Translations under genes and position numbers: made by a program
Part shown: positions 8,715 through 15,886 of the stretch, in pieces
Position numbering within the stretch: the first letter of the stretch is position 1
How the letters are laid out: every line of letters begins with the position of its first letter
NCBI RefSeq assembly: GCF_012927085.1
Contig: NZ_JABBFX010000001.1
Span: 1,054,001 to 1,118,000 of the forward strand
Source: Ramlibacter agri
GTDB taxonomy: Bacteria > Pseudomonadota > Gammaproteobacteria > Burkholderiales > Burkholderiaceae_C
Reading direction: 5' to 3'
DNA length: 64,000 nt
The notes under the pieces: generated by a model
Told to the model about the DNA's origin: nothing
The model's database searches: none
What the model saw: the letters and a program-made list of their open reading frames with translations, nothing else

Positions 8715-10372
8715 CGGCGCATGATAGCGGCGGCGATCCGCAGCGCGCGTTCCGCCTCCGCGGCAGTCGCGCCCCGCCAGGCCACGACCTGGTCGGGTCG
8801 GACCAGCGCCAGCGGCGCTTCATAGAGCTCGCGCAAGGCATGGTCCGCGTGCCGCACCACGCGCAGGTCGAGATGCAGGCGCGCAGCGGCCTCCTCGAAC
8901 GCGGAGGTATCGGGGGCTTCCCGGCCCAGCACGAGGAGTGTCCACCCCGGCCCGAAACCGTCGAACAGCGAAGAACCATCGGCCAGCCACGCATGCGGCG
9001 GCCTCCCGCCCGGGCACGCCGTCGGCACATAGGCGTTGGGCTCGTCCGGCGGTGGCCGGCTGCCGTCGCCGACGATCCAGGGCGAGCCGTCATAGCGCCC
9101 GCCGAAGGTGACGCCAGGAATGTTGAACTCCAGCCGCACATGCGCGTTGAGGTGCCGTGCAGCTTCGGCGCGCGCGGCGTCGCCGGCGGGGCCGGACTCC
9201 TCCAGCACCGGCAGCGCGGCGAACAGCCCCACGGAGTCGGCGAAGCGCCGCGCATACGCGGTGTTGCGCTCGGCCAGTGGCTTGCGTTCCACCTCGTAGC
9301 TGTCCAACAGCGCAGGCGAGCTGGTGCCGCGCAGCACGCTCGCCAGTTTCCAGGCGAGGTTCACTGCGTCCTCGACGGCGGTGTTGTAGCCCAGCCCGCC
9401 GGTGGGCGTGAACAGGTGCGCCGCATCGCCGGCGATGAAGACGCGGCCACGCTGGAACGATTCCGCCACCAGCGAGTGCCCGGCGGTCCAGGTGCCGAAG
9501 GACAGGATCTCGATCGGGATCTCCCGGCCCAGCGCTTCGGCGAACACGCGGCGCGCGTCCGCTGCGGTCCAGGCGTCGGCGTCCTCGCCCGGATGCACCG
9601 CGGCATGGAAGGCGAACTCGCTGCGGCCGTCCACCGAAGCCATGAAGGCGCGCCGCTGCGCGTTGACGCTCACGTACATCCAGGCACGCGCGTGCGGGAA
9701 GGCGTCGTAGAAGGCCGGCGCGCGCATGTACAGCGCGAACATCTGCCCGCCCATGAAGTCGCGCCGCACGCCGCTGTGCCCGCCCCAGCGGATGCCCAGC
9801 GCATTGCGCACGAGGCTGCGCGCGCCGTCGGCGCCCACGAGGTAGCGGGCGCGCACCTGCAGCGGCTCGCCCCCGGCCACGGGCTGCACGACCGCGCCCA
9901 CGCCGTCGCCGTCATCGGTGAAGGACTGCAGCTGCCAGCCATAGCGGATGTCGTTGCCGGGCAGTGCGTCCGCCTGCCGGCGCAACACCGCCTCCACGAA
10001 CTTCTGCGAGACGCGATGCGGCAGTTCGGCCGCGCTCCAGGAGCCGGCCATCTTCTTCACGTTGCGCACCGCTTCGGCGGCCGTGGGCAAGGTCAGCCGC
10101 GCCAGTTCCCAGCCCGTGTAGCGGGTGAAATAGGCGATGTCGGTCGGGTGGTCCGCGGGCAGGCCTTGCGCCCGCATCTCCTGCGCGAAGCCGAGGCGGC
10201 GGAAATGTTCCATCGTCCGCGCCTGCGTCGCGTTGGCCTGCGGGTTGAAGGCGGTCGAGGGCTTGGCATCGGCGACCAGCGTGCGGATGCCGCGCCGGCC
10301 CAGCTCGTTGGCCAGCATCAGGCCGCAGGGCCCGCCGCCTGCCACCAACACTTCCGTATCCAGGGTCTCCAT
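8711..10372 (-). CDS. FAD-dependent aromatic hydroxylase (PheA/TfdB/MhpA-like)
   Basis: A 553-residue group A flavoprotein monooxygenase, using NAD(P)H and O2 to hydroxylate a phenolic ring. An N-terminal Rossmann motif GGGPCGLMLANELGRRG binds ADP. The second FAD motif FIAGDAAHLFTPTGGLGYN lies near residue 300, followed by AVEDAVNLAWKLA. The C-terminal part (about 400-553) is the thioredoxin-like dimerisation domain of the phenol hydroxylase subfamily. The start at 10372 (METLDTEVLVAGGG) is preferred to the longer reading frame. It overlaps the outer-membrane protein gene by 4 bases. Substrate is unknown; the ring-cleavage operon downstream is a reasonable partner. Confidence 0.9.
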   Translation of the reverse strand: METLDTEVLVAGGGPCGLMLANELGRRGIRTLVADAKPSTAFNPQANATQARTMEHFRRLGFAQEMRAQGLPADHPTDIAYFTRYTGWELARLTLPTAAEAVRNVKKMAGSWSAAELPHRVSQKFVEAVLRRQADALPGNDIRYGWQLQSFTDDGDGVGAVVQPVAGGEPLQVRARYLVGADGARSLVRNALGIRWGGHSGVRRDFMGGQMFALYMRAPAFYDAFPHARAWMYVSVNAQRRAFMASVDGRSEFAFHAAVHPGEDADAWTAADARRVFAEALGREIPIEILSFGTWTAGHSLVAESFQRGRVFIAGDAAHLFTPTGGLGYNTAVEDAVNLAWKLASVLRGTSSPALLDSYEVERKPLAERNTAYARRFADSVGLFAALPVLEESGPAGDAARAEAARHLNAHVRLEFNIPGVTFGGRYDGSPWIVGDGSRPPPDEPNAYVPTACPGGRPPHAWLADGSSLFDGFGPGWTLLVLGREAPDTSAFEEAAARLHLDLRVVRHADHALRELYEAPLALVRPDQVVAWRGATAAEAERALRIAAAIMRR

Positions 10373-10395
10373 GCTTTCAGCGTAGCAGCGCGGTC

Positions 10396-10410
10396 TTCCG
10401 CGCCGCGGAA
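10396..10410. promoter_or_regulatory. Perfect 15-base dyad between divergent genes
   Basis: TTCCGCG-C-CGCGGAA sits 24 bases upstream of the flavin hydroxylase start, in the 114-base gap to the divergent SnoaL-like gene. A second inverted pair, TTGCCGC at 10418-10424 and GCGGCAA at 10445-10451, follows, and a TACAGT at 10455-10460 could be a -10 element for the rightward gene. The position suits an operator for one or both genes; no regulator gene is adjacent, so the binder is unknown. Confidence 0.35.
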
Positions 10411-10486
10411 AAGTCATTTGCCGCGCAGGCCTTCCCGGCGGCTGGCGGCAAGCCTACAGTTCGGGCCGAATCGACAGAGGTATGCC

Positions 10487-11104
10487 ATGAAAGACGACAT
10501 GCAAGACAAGCTCCTGATCCGCGAACTGGTGGAGCGCTGGGCCGTGTGGCGCGACGCCGGCGACTGGGACCGCTTCGCCACCGTGTGGCACCCCGAAGGC
10601 GTGATGATGGCCACCTGGTTCCAGGGCTCCTTTCGCGACTTCATCCGCGTCACCCAGGAGGGCTGGGACAAGGGCGTGAGCATCCTGCACTTCCTCGGCG
10701 GCTCGGCCATCGAGGTGGCGGGCGACCGCGCCATCGCCCAGACCAAGATGACGATCTCCCAGCGCGGCATGGTCGAAGGCCAGGCGGGTCCGGTGCTGTG
10801 CGACGTGCTCTGCACCGGCCGCTTCTACGACTTCATCGTCAAGCACGAAGGCGTGTGGAAGGTGCTGCACCGCCAGCCGATCTACGAGAAGGACCGCATC
10901 GATCCGCTGGACCCGACGGCGCAGCTGACGCTGGACGCGCAACTGCTCGCCTCGATGCCGGAAGGCTACCGCCACCTCGCCTACATCCAGACGCGCATCG
11001 GCTACAAGGTGAAGATGGACATGCCGATGCTGAAGGGCCCGGTGGTCCAGGAGCTGTACAAGCGGGGCGAACGCTGGCTGGCCGGCGGCGCGCTGGAGCG
11101 CTGA
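10487..11104 (+). CDS. SnoaL-like / NTF2-fold protein
   Basis: A 205-residue soluble protein. The N-terminal half (LIRELVERWAVWRDAGDWDRFATVWHPEG) is characteristic of the SnoaL-like polyketide cyclase / ring-hydroxylating dioxygenase small-subunit fold, with a tryptophan-rich first helix and the FATVW segment. The C-terminal 60 residues (DPTAQLTLDAQLLASMPEGYRHLAYIQ) extend beyond the usual domain of about 140. It may be an isomerase, cyclase or dehydratase acting on a small metabolite; no specific reaction can be named. It starts a rightward set with a Bug receptor and a flavin reductase, and is divergent from the aromatic hydroxylase. Confidence 0.75.
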   Translation: MKDDMQDKLLIRELVERWAVWRDAGDWDRFATVWHPEGVMMATWFQGSFRDFIRVTQEGWDKGVSILHFLGGSAIEVAGDRAIAQTKMTISQRGMVEGQAGPVLCDVLCTGRFYDFIVKHEGVWKVLHRQPIYEKDRIDPLDPTAQLTLDAQLLASMPEGYRHLAYIQTRIGYKVKMDMPMLKGPVVQELYKRGERWLAGGALER

Positions 11105-11111
11105 GGTGACG

Positions 11112-12074
11112 ATGCGCCGCCGCCTGCTCACCGCTTTTGCACTGGCCTGTGCGTTGCCGCTGGCAGCGCAGGCCCAGGTCTATCCGAACAAGCCGGTGCG
11201 CGTCGTCGTGCCGCAGCCGCCCGGCGGCGGCTTCGACACCGTGGGCCGCTTGATGGCCGACCGCCTGGGCCGGCAAACGGGCCAGCCCTTCGTGGTGGAC
11301 AACCGCACCGGCTCGGGCACGCTGGTCGGCACCGATTTCGCGGCCAAGGCGCCGGCCGACGGCTACACGCTGCTGGTGGGTTCGGTGTCCAACCTCGCGT
11401 TGAACCCGGGCCTGTACGCCAACCTGCCTTACGACAGCATGCGGGACTTCGAGCCCGTGGGCCTGCTGGTGAGCTACAGCTACACGCTGGTCGCGCGCAA
11501 GGACCTGCCGCAGCAGAACCTGCGCGATGTGCTGGCCTACGCGAAGGCGAACCCGGGCAAGCTCACCTACGCCTCGGCCGGCGTCGGCTCCGGCCAGCAC
11601 GTGCTGGCCGCGGCGCTGTGGCACATGGCGGGCGTGGACGTCGCGCACATCCCCTACCGCGGCGCGCAGCCGGCCTACCAGGACCTGCTGGGTGGCCGCG
11701 TCGACCTGTTCTTCGACCTCTCGCCCACGGCGCGCGTGCAGGTGGATGCCGGCAAGGCGAAGGCGCTGGCCGTCTCGGGCGCGGCGCGCAATCCCATGCA
11801 TCCGGAGGTGCCCACCGTGCAGGAGAGCGGCGCCGACCTGCAGCTGGAATCCTGGTTCGGCCTGTTCGCGCCGGCGAAGACGCCGCCGGAGGTGCTGCAG
11901 CGCCTGCGCGCCGAATTCGCGAAAATGGCGGCCCTGCCCGAAGTGCAGGAGGCGCTCGTGAAGGGCGGCGGCAAGCCGCTGGCCCTGGTGGGCGACGATG
12001 CCCGCACGGTGGTGCGGCGCGACGTCGACACCTGGCCGCGCATCGTGAAGACGCTGGCCATCCGGGCGGAATGA
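11112..12074 (+). CDS. Bug/TctC-family substrate-binding protein
   Basis: A 320-residue periplasmic receptor of the Bug family, the second in this window. The signal peptide runs MRRRLLTAFALACALPLAAQAQ, then the family opening VYPNKPVRVVVPQPPGGG, with PADGYTLLVGSVSNLALNPG and SYASAGVGSGQ-like segments farther on. The ATG at 11112 is preferred to a GTG at 11106; both follow the upstream stop closely. No tctA/tctB membrane genes are nearby, so it is an orphan receptor. Linkage with the SnoaL-like and FMN-reductase genes suggests a ligand processed by those proteins. Confidence 0.9.
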   Translation: MRRRLLTAFALACALPLAAQAQVYPNKPVRVVVPQPPGGGFDTVGRLMADRLGRQTGQPFVVDNRTGSGTLVGTDFAAKAPADGYTLLVGSVSNLALNPGLYANLPYDSMRDFEPVGLLVSYSYTLVARKDLPQQNLRDVLAYAKANPGKLTYASAGVGSGQHVLAAALWHMAGVDVAHIPYRGAQPAYQDLLGGRVDLFFDLSPTARVQVDAGKAKALAVSGAARNPMHPEVPTVQESGADLQLESWFGLFAPAKTPPEVLQRLRAEFAKMAALPEVQEALVKGGGKPLALVGDDARTVVRRDVDTWPRIVKTLAIRAE

Positions 12075-12099
12075 CATCCACAACGAAGCAAACTCAAGA

Positions 12100-12642
12100 A
12101 TGAAAGTCCTCGGCATCTGCGGCAGCCTGCGCAAGGCTTCCTACAACGCAATGGCGCTGCGCGCCGCGCAGAAACTGGCGCCCGCCGGCATGGAAATCAC
12201 CATCGCCGACATCAGCGCCATCCCCTTCTTCAACGACGACGTGCGCGCCGCCGGCGAGCCGGCCAGCGTGGCAGCGCTCAAGGCGCAGGTGCGCGAAGCC
12301 GACGCCCTGCTGATCGCCACGCCCGAGTACAACTTCTCGGTGCCGGGCGTGCTGAAGAACGTGCTGGACTGGATGTCGCGCCCGCCCGAGCCGCCCTTCG
12401 AAGGCAAGCCGGTCGCGATCATGGGCGCCAGCGGCGGCCCGCTGGGCACCGCGCGTGCGCAGTACGACCTGCGCAAGATCTTCGTCTACATGAACACCTT
12501 CACGGTCAACAAGCCGGAGGTCTTCATCGGCAGCGCCCAGACCAAGTTCAACGCCGAGGGCGAACCGACCGACGAGGCCACGAAGAAGTTCATCGGCGAC
12601 CTGCTGGTGTCGCTGCAGGCGCTGGCGAAGCGGCTGGGCTAA
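12100..12642 (+). CDS. NADPH-dependent FMN reductase family protein
   Basis: A 180-residue flavodoxin-like oxidoreductase of the NADPH_dep_FMN_red family (chromate/quinone reductase, azoreductase type). It opens with the phosphate-binding loop GICGSLRKASYN and has the family motif ATPEYNFSVPGVLKNVLDWMSRP, which contacts the flavin, then KPVAIMGASGGPLGT. Length is typical. It could reduce quinones arising from aromatic oxidation or supply reduced flavin. It is 25 bases after the Bug gene on the same strand, and its stop overlaps the stop of the convergent PPOX-family gene by 4 bases. Confidence 0.9.
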   Translation: MKVLGICGSLRKASYNAMALRAAQKLAPAGMEITIADISAIPFFNDDVRAAGEPASVAALKAQVREADALLIATPEYNFSVPGVLKNVLDWMSRPPEPPFEGKPVAIMGASGGPLGTARAQYDLRKIFVYMNTFTVNKPEVFIGSAQTKFNAEGEPTDEATKKFIGDLLVSLQALAKRLG

Positions 12643-13502
12643 AGCCAGCGCAGCGGCAGCCCGCCTGCCGTGTTTTTCACCTGGGCCGGGATGAGCCGCA
12701 GCATGCGTTGCGCGCCGGCCTGCAGCACCTCGCCGCGCGCCTGCACGTGCACCTGTTCGCCAGTCTCGAAGTCGACGAACAGCAGCGCGCAGCGGGGTTC
12801 CAGCTGCAGGTTGCCCAGGGTGTTGAAGAAGGAGTTGCCGGTGTAGTCCGGCACCAGCAGGCTGCCGTCCTGCACCTGCACGAACCCCGCTGGCCCGCCG
12901 CGGTGCGAGACGTCGACGCCTTCGCTGGCATCCTGGCCGTGCGCCGCGGCAGGGTGGGCCGTCGCGATGAAGAAGGTGTCGGCGCTTTCCACCAGCGCGC
13001 GGGCCGCTCCATCGAATTCCGTCATCAGGATGCTGTGGGCAGCCGTGGCTGCGGGTGCGTGCACGGCTTCGCGCTGGTGGATGTACTTCGGGCAGTTGCC
13101 GAAGCTCTGGTCCACGTGCACCGTGAATCCCTCGGCGTCGCTGGTTTCGATGCGTCCGTTCATGCGGTTGCGCCGGCCGGTGTGCGCCTGTAGGCCCAGC
13201 AGGCCAACCGGCGAATCCTCCGCCAGGTCTTCGTCCGCGAAGCCGCGCGTGCCGGTGGGTGCATCGAGCCTCAAGCGCCTGGGATCCGGCGAGTGGGCGA
13301 AACCCGGTTCTCCCGCGAGCAGCGAAACGCGCGGCTGCCCATTCGCGTCCAGTGTTCCCGCGATGACGAAAGGCAGCAGCGCGAAGAACTCGCGGTGCTG
13401 GTCCGGCATGTGGTCGCGCAGGACGCGCGCCGCGACCGGCTCCATGCGCGCAGCCACACCGGCCGCTTGCTGCATGGCGATCTCGCCCGGGTGCCAGTTC
13501 AT
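12639..13502 (-). CDS. Pyridoxamine 5'-phosphate oxidase-family flavin-binding protein
   Basis: A 287-residue protein with the split-barrel FMN-binding fold. The mid-part has QREFFALLPFVIAGTLDANGQPRVSLLAGEPGF and, in the C-terminal half, SFFNTLGNLQLEPRCALLFVDFETGEQVHVQARGE, both characteristic of the PPOX-like superfamily. The segment QSFGNCPKYIHQRE is typical of the larger two-lobed members often annotated as FMN-binding or flavin-nucleotide-binding proteins. The physiological substrate of these proteins is unknown. Its ATG region overlaps the upstream GST stop (ATGA at 13499-13502), so the two form a leftward operon, possibly for detoxification. Confidence 0.82.
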   Translation of the reverse strand: MNWHPGEIAMQQAAGVAARMEPVAARVLRDHMPDQHREFFALLPFVIAGTLDANGQPRVSLLAGEPGFAHSPDPRRLRLDAPTGTRGFADEDLAEDSPVGLLGLQAHTGRRNRMNGRIETSDAEGFTVHVDQSFGNCPKYIHQREAVHAPAATAAHSILMTEFDGAARALVESADTFFIATAHPAAAHGQDASEGVDVSHRGGPAGFVQVQDGSLLVPDYTGNSFFNTLGNLQLEPRCALLFVDFETGEQVHVQARGEVLQAGAQRMLRLIPAQVKNTAGGLPLRWL

Positions 13503-14119
13503 GACGGCAATCCGACCGCGCTGCGCGGGAAGGGCAAGAAGCCGGGCAGCGCTTCCACGCGCTCGAGCCAGCTCCGCACCGCGGGGAAGTCCTGCAGCGA
13601 TACGCCGCCCTCCGGCGCCCGTGCCACGTACGCGTAGTTGGCGATGTCAGCCAGGGTGGGCGCGTCGCCGGCGAGCCAGGGCCGCGCGGCCAGCTCGCCT
13701 TCCATCACCGCCAGCAGCTGCTGCCCGCGCGCAACGGCCGGCGCCGGGTCGTCGCTGCGCCCGAACAGCTTGATGACGCGTGCCAATGCCGGCCCGAAGG
13801 CCAACGGCCCCGCCGCGACGGAAAGCCAGCGCTGCACCTGCGCGGCCGCCAGCGGATCGCGCGGCATCCAGCGGCCCGGCGCGTAGCGGCTTTCCAGGTA
13901 GACGAGGATGGCGTTGGAATCGGCGACGACCACGTCGCCGTCCTCGATCACCGGCACCTGGCCAAAGGCGTTGAGCGCCAGGAAGGGCGGGCGCTTGTGC
14001 TCGCCGGCGGCGAGGTCGACGTCCACCACTTCGTACGGCAGTCCGAGCAGCGACAGCAGGAGTTCGACGCGGTGGCAGTGGCCGGACAGGGCCAGGCGGT
14101 GCAGCTTGATGGGGTTCAT
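13499..14119 (-). CDS. Glutathione S-transferase family protein
   Basis: A 206-residue cytosolic GST. The N-terminal thioredoxin-like domain has the serine-containing IKLHRLALSGHCHRVELLLSLLGLPYEVVDVDL, the cis-proline segment FGQVPVIEDGD, and VVADSNAILVYLESRYAPG, which contacts glutathione. The helical C-terminal domain carries RPWLAGDAPTLADIANYAYV. The start at 14119 fits the family; an ATG at 14128 is also possible. It is divergent from a LysR regulator across 86 bases containing a clear T-N11-A dyad, so control by that regulator is likely. It conjugates or reduces an electrophile of unknown identity. Confidence 0.92.
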   Translation of the reverse strand: MNPIKLHRLALSGHCHRVELLLSLLGLPYEVVDVDLAAGEHKRPPFLALNAFGQVPVIEDGDVVVADSNAILVYLESRYAPGRWMPRDPLAAAQVQRWLSVAAGPLAFGPALARVIKLFGRSDDPAPAVARGQQLLAVMEGELAARPWLAGDAPTLADIANYAYVARAPEGGVSLQDFPAVRSWLERVEALPGFLPFPRSAVGLPS

Positions 14120-14132
14120 GGCGCCCATTCTG

Positions 14133-14155
14133 TTTACTCCGATCGTCGGAATAAA
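14133..14155. promoter_or_regulatory. Predicted LysR-type regulator binding site
   Basis: A nearly perfect 23-base dyad, TTTA-c-TCCGA-tcg-TCGGA-a-TAAA, lies between the divergent GST and LysR genes, starting 14 bases upstream of the GST start. Its core TCCGATCGTCGGA is an exact T-N11-A box, the form bound by LysR-type regulators. AATAAT at 14194-14199 is a candidate -10 for the regulator gene. The arrangement is the classical one for a divergently transcribed LysR regulator and its target. Confidence 0.6.
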
Positions 14156-14205
14156 TGGCGCAAGTTGCACAAGACTGCTCCGGTCTGTGCAGCAATAATC
14201 CGCCC

Positions 14206-15114
14206 ATGGATCGCTTCAAGGCCATGCAGACCTTCGTGCGGATCGCCGACACCGGCAGCCTGACGGCCGCCGCGCGCGAGCTGGGGAGTTCGGTGCCGGC
14301 CGTCGTGCGCGCGCTGGCGGCCTACGAGGCGCAACTGGGCGTGCGCCTCTTCCATCGCACCACGCGGCGCATCACCCTGACCGACGAGGGCCGGCAGCAC
14401 CTGGAGCGCTCGCGCCACCTGCTCACCGGGCTGGAAGAGGCGGAAGCCGCGCTGCGCGCCGGCGCCGCCGCACCCAGCGGCCACCTGCAGATCACCGCGC
14501 CCGTGCTGTTCGGGCAGATGTACGTGGCGCCCGTCGTCACGCGCTTCGCGCAGCAGCATCCCGGTTTGCGCTGCACGCTGCTGCTGCTGGACCGGGTGGT
14601 GAACCTGCTGGAGGAAGGGCAGGACCTGGGCATCCGCATCGGCAAGCTGGAAGACTCGTCGCTCGTGGCGCGGAGCATCGGCCACATCCGCCGCGTCGTG
14701 GTCGGCACGCCGGCCTACCTGCGCCGGCACGGCCTGCCGCGGCATCCACGCGAGCTCGCGCGGCACAATTGCATTCGCACCGTCGGCGGCGCGCGCACGG
14801 CCTGGGGCGACTTCCAGGAGAACGGGCGCGTCTTCCAGGTGGCCGTCAGCGGCAACCTCGAGTTCAACCACGTCTGGCCCACCGTGCAGGCCTGCGCGGA
14901 CGGCGCCGGGCTGGGCATGTTCTTTTCGTACCAGGTGGAGCAGTTGGTGCGGGCGAAGAAGCTGCGCATCGTGCTGGATGACTTCGAACTGCCGCCTCGT
15001 CCCATCAGCATCGTCTACCCGCACGCGCGCCTGTTGCCGGCGCGGACGCGGGCCTTCATCGATTTCGCGGCGCGCGAGATCGCCTCGTTTTCCGGGGGAC
15101 AATCCGCCCCTTGA
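14206..15114 (+). CDS. LysR-family transcriptional regulator
   Basis: A 302-residue LysR-type regulator. The winged helix-turn-helix covers residues 1-60 (MDRFKAMQTFVRIADTGSLT, then SVPAVVRALAAYEAQLGVRLFHRTTRRITLT). The rest is the periplasmic-binding-like effector domain, beginning near GHLQITAPVLFGQMYVAPVV. It belongs to the CrgA/DmlR-like branch often seen in Burkholderiales. The ATG at 14206 gives the standard N terminus; an upstream ATG at 14155 would overlap the operator. It is divergent from a GST-PPOX operon and overlaps the TauE gene (TTGA), so it may control both directions. Confidence 0.93.
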   Translation: MDRFKAMQTFVRIADTGSLTAAARELGSSVPAVVRALAAYEAQLGVRLFHRTTRRITLTDEGRQHLERSRHLLTGLEEAEAALRAGAAAPSGHLQITAPVLFGQMYVAPVVTRFAQQHPGLRCTLLLLDRVVNLLEEGQDLGIRIGKLEDSSLVARSIGHIRRVVVGTPAYLRRHGLPRHPRELARHNCIRTVGGARTAWGDFQENGRVFQVAVSGNLEFNHVWPTVQACADGAGLGMFFSYQVEQLVRAKKLRIVLDDFELPPRPISIVYPHARLLPARTRAFIDFAAREIASFSGGQSAP

Positions 15115-15872
15115 GCCTGCCCATCGTCACTTCCTGGACCTTCTACGCGGCTTCGGTCCCCGCGGTCATCCTGCTCGGGATCAGCAAGAGCGGCTTCGGC
15201 GCCGGCTTCGGCTCGCTGGCCGTGCCGATGATGGCGATGGCGGTCACTGTGCCCGAAGCCGCCGCGATCCTGATGCCCATCCTGTTCGTGATGGACGTGA
15301 TGGGGCTGGCGGCCTTCCGGCGCGACTTCGACTGGAAGCTGCTGCGCTTCCTCATCCCCGCGGGGCTGGCCGGCATCGTCATCGGCGCGCTGTCCTTCCG
15401 CATGCTCGACGAGCGCCTGGTGTCGGGCATCGTCGGCGCCTTCACGCTGGTCTTCCTCGCGCAGCGCCTCGCCTTTCCGCCGCGGCCGGACAGCCCGCAT
15501 CCGCCCAAGTGGCTGGGCGGCATCCTCACGGCGCTCTCCGGCTTCACCAGCTTCGTCGCCCATGCGGGCGGCCCGCCGATCAACGCCTACGTGATGCCGT
15601 TGCGGCTGGCGCCGGTGGTGTTCACGGCGACGATGTCCGTGTTCTTCTTCGTGATGAACCTGAGCAAGTGGATCCCGTACGCCTGGCTGGGCCTGCTGGA
15701 CCTGCGCAACATGGCGACCTCCATCGCGCTGCTGCCCTTCGCGCCCATCGGCGTGGTGCTGGGCATCAAGATGGCGCGCCGCATCGACCCGAAGCTGTTC
15801 TACCGGCTGATCACGATCGGCATGCTGCTGACCGGGTGCAAGCTGGTGTGGGATGGGTTCATCGCGGGCTAG
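15111..15872 (+). CDS. TauE/SafE-family sulfite/organosulfonate exporter-like membrane protein
   Basis: A 253-residue integral membrane protein with about eight hydrophobic helices. The first repeat shows LLGISKSGFGAGFGSLAVPMMAM and the second SGFTSFVAHAGGPPINAYVMPL, the two signature halves of the TauE/SafE (DUF81) family, which export sulfite, sulfoacetate and other small anions. The start is TTG at 15111, overlapping the LysR stop; CCGGGGGA about ten bases upstream can serve as ribosome binding site. Co-transcription with the regulator suggests that its expression responds to the same effector. The substrate cannot be assigned. Confidence 0.9.
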   Translation: MSLPIVTSWTFYAASVPAVILLGISKSGFGAGFGSLAVPMMAMAVTVPEAAAILMPILFVMDVMGLAAFRRDFDWKLLRFLIPAGLAGIVIGALSFRMLDERLVSGIVGAFTLVFLAQRLAFPPRPDSPHPPKWLGGILTALSGFTSFVAHAGGPPINAYVMPLRLAPVVFTATMSVFFFVMNLSKWIPYAWLGLLDLRNMATSIALLPFAPIGVVLGIKMARRIDPKLFYRLITIGMLLTGCKLVWDGFIAG

Positions 15873-15886
15873 AGTCTCTTGCTCCC

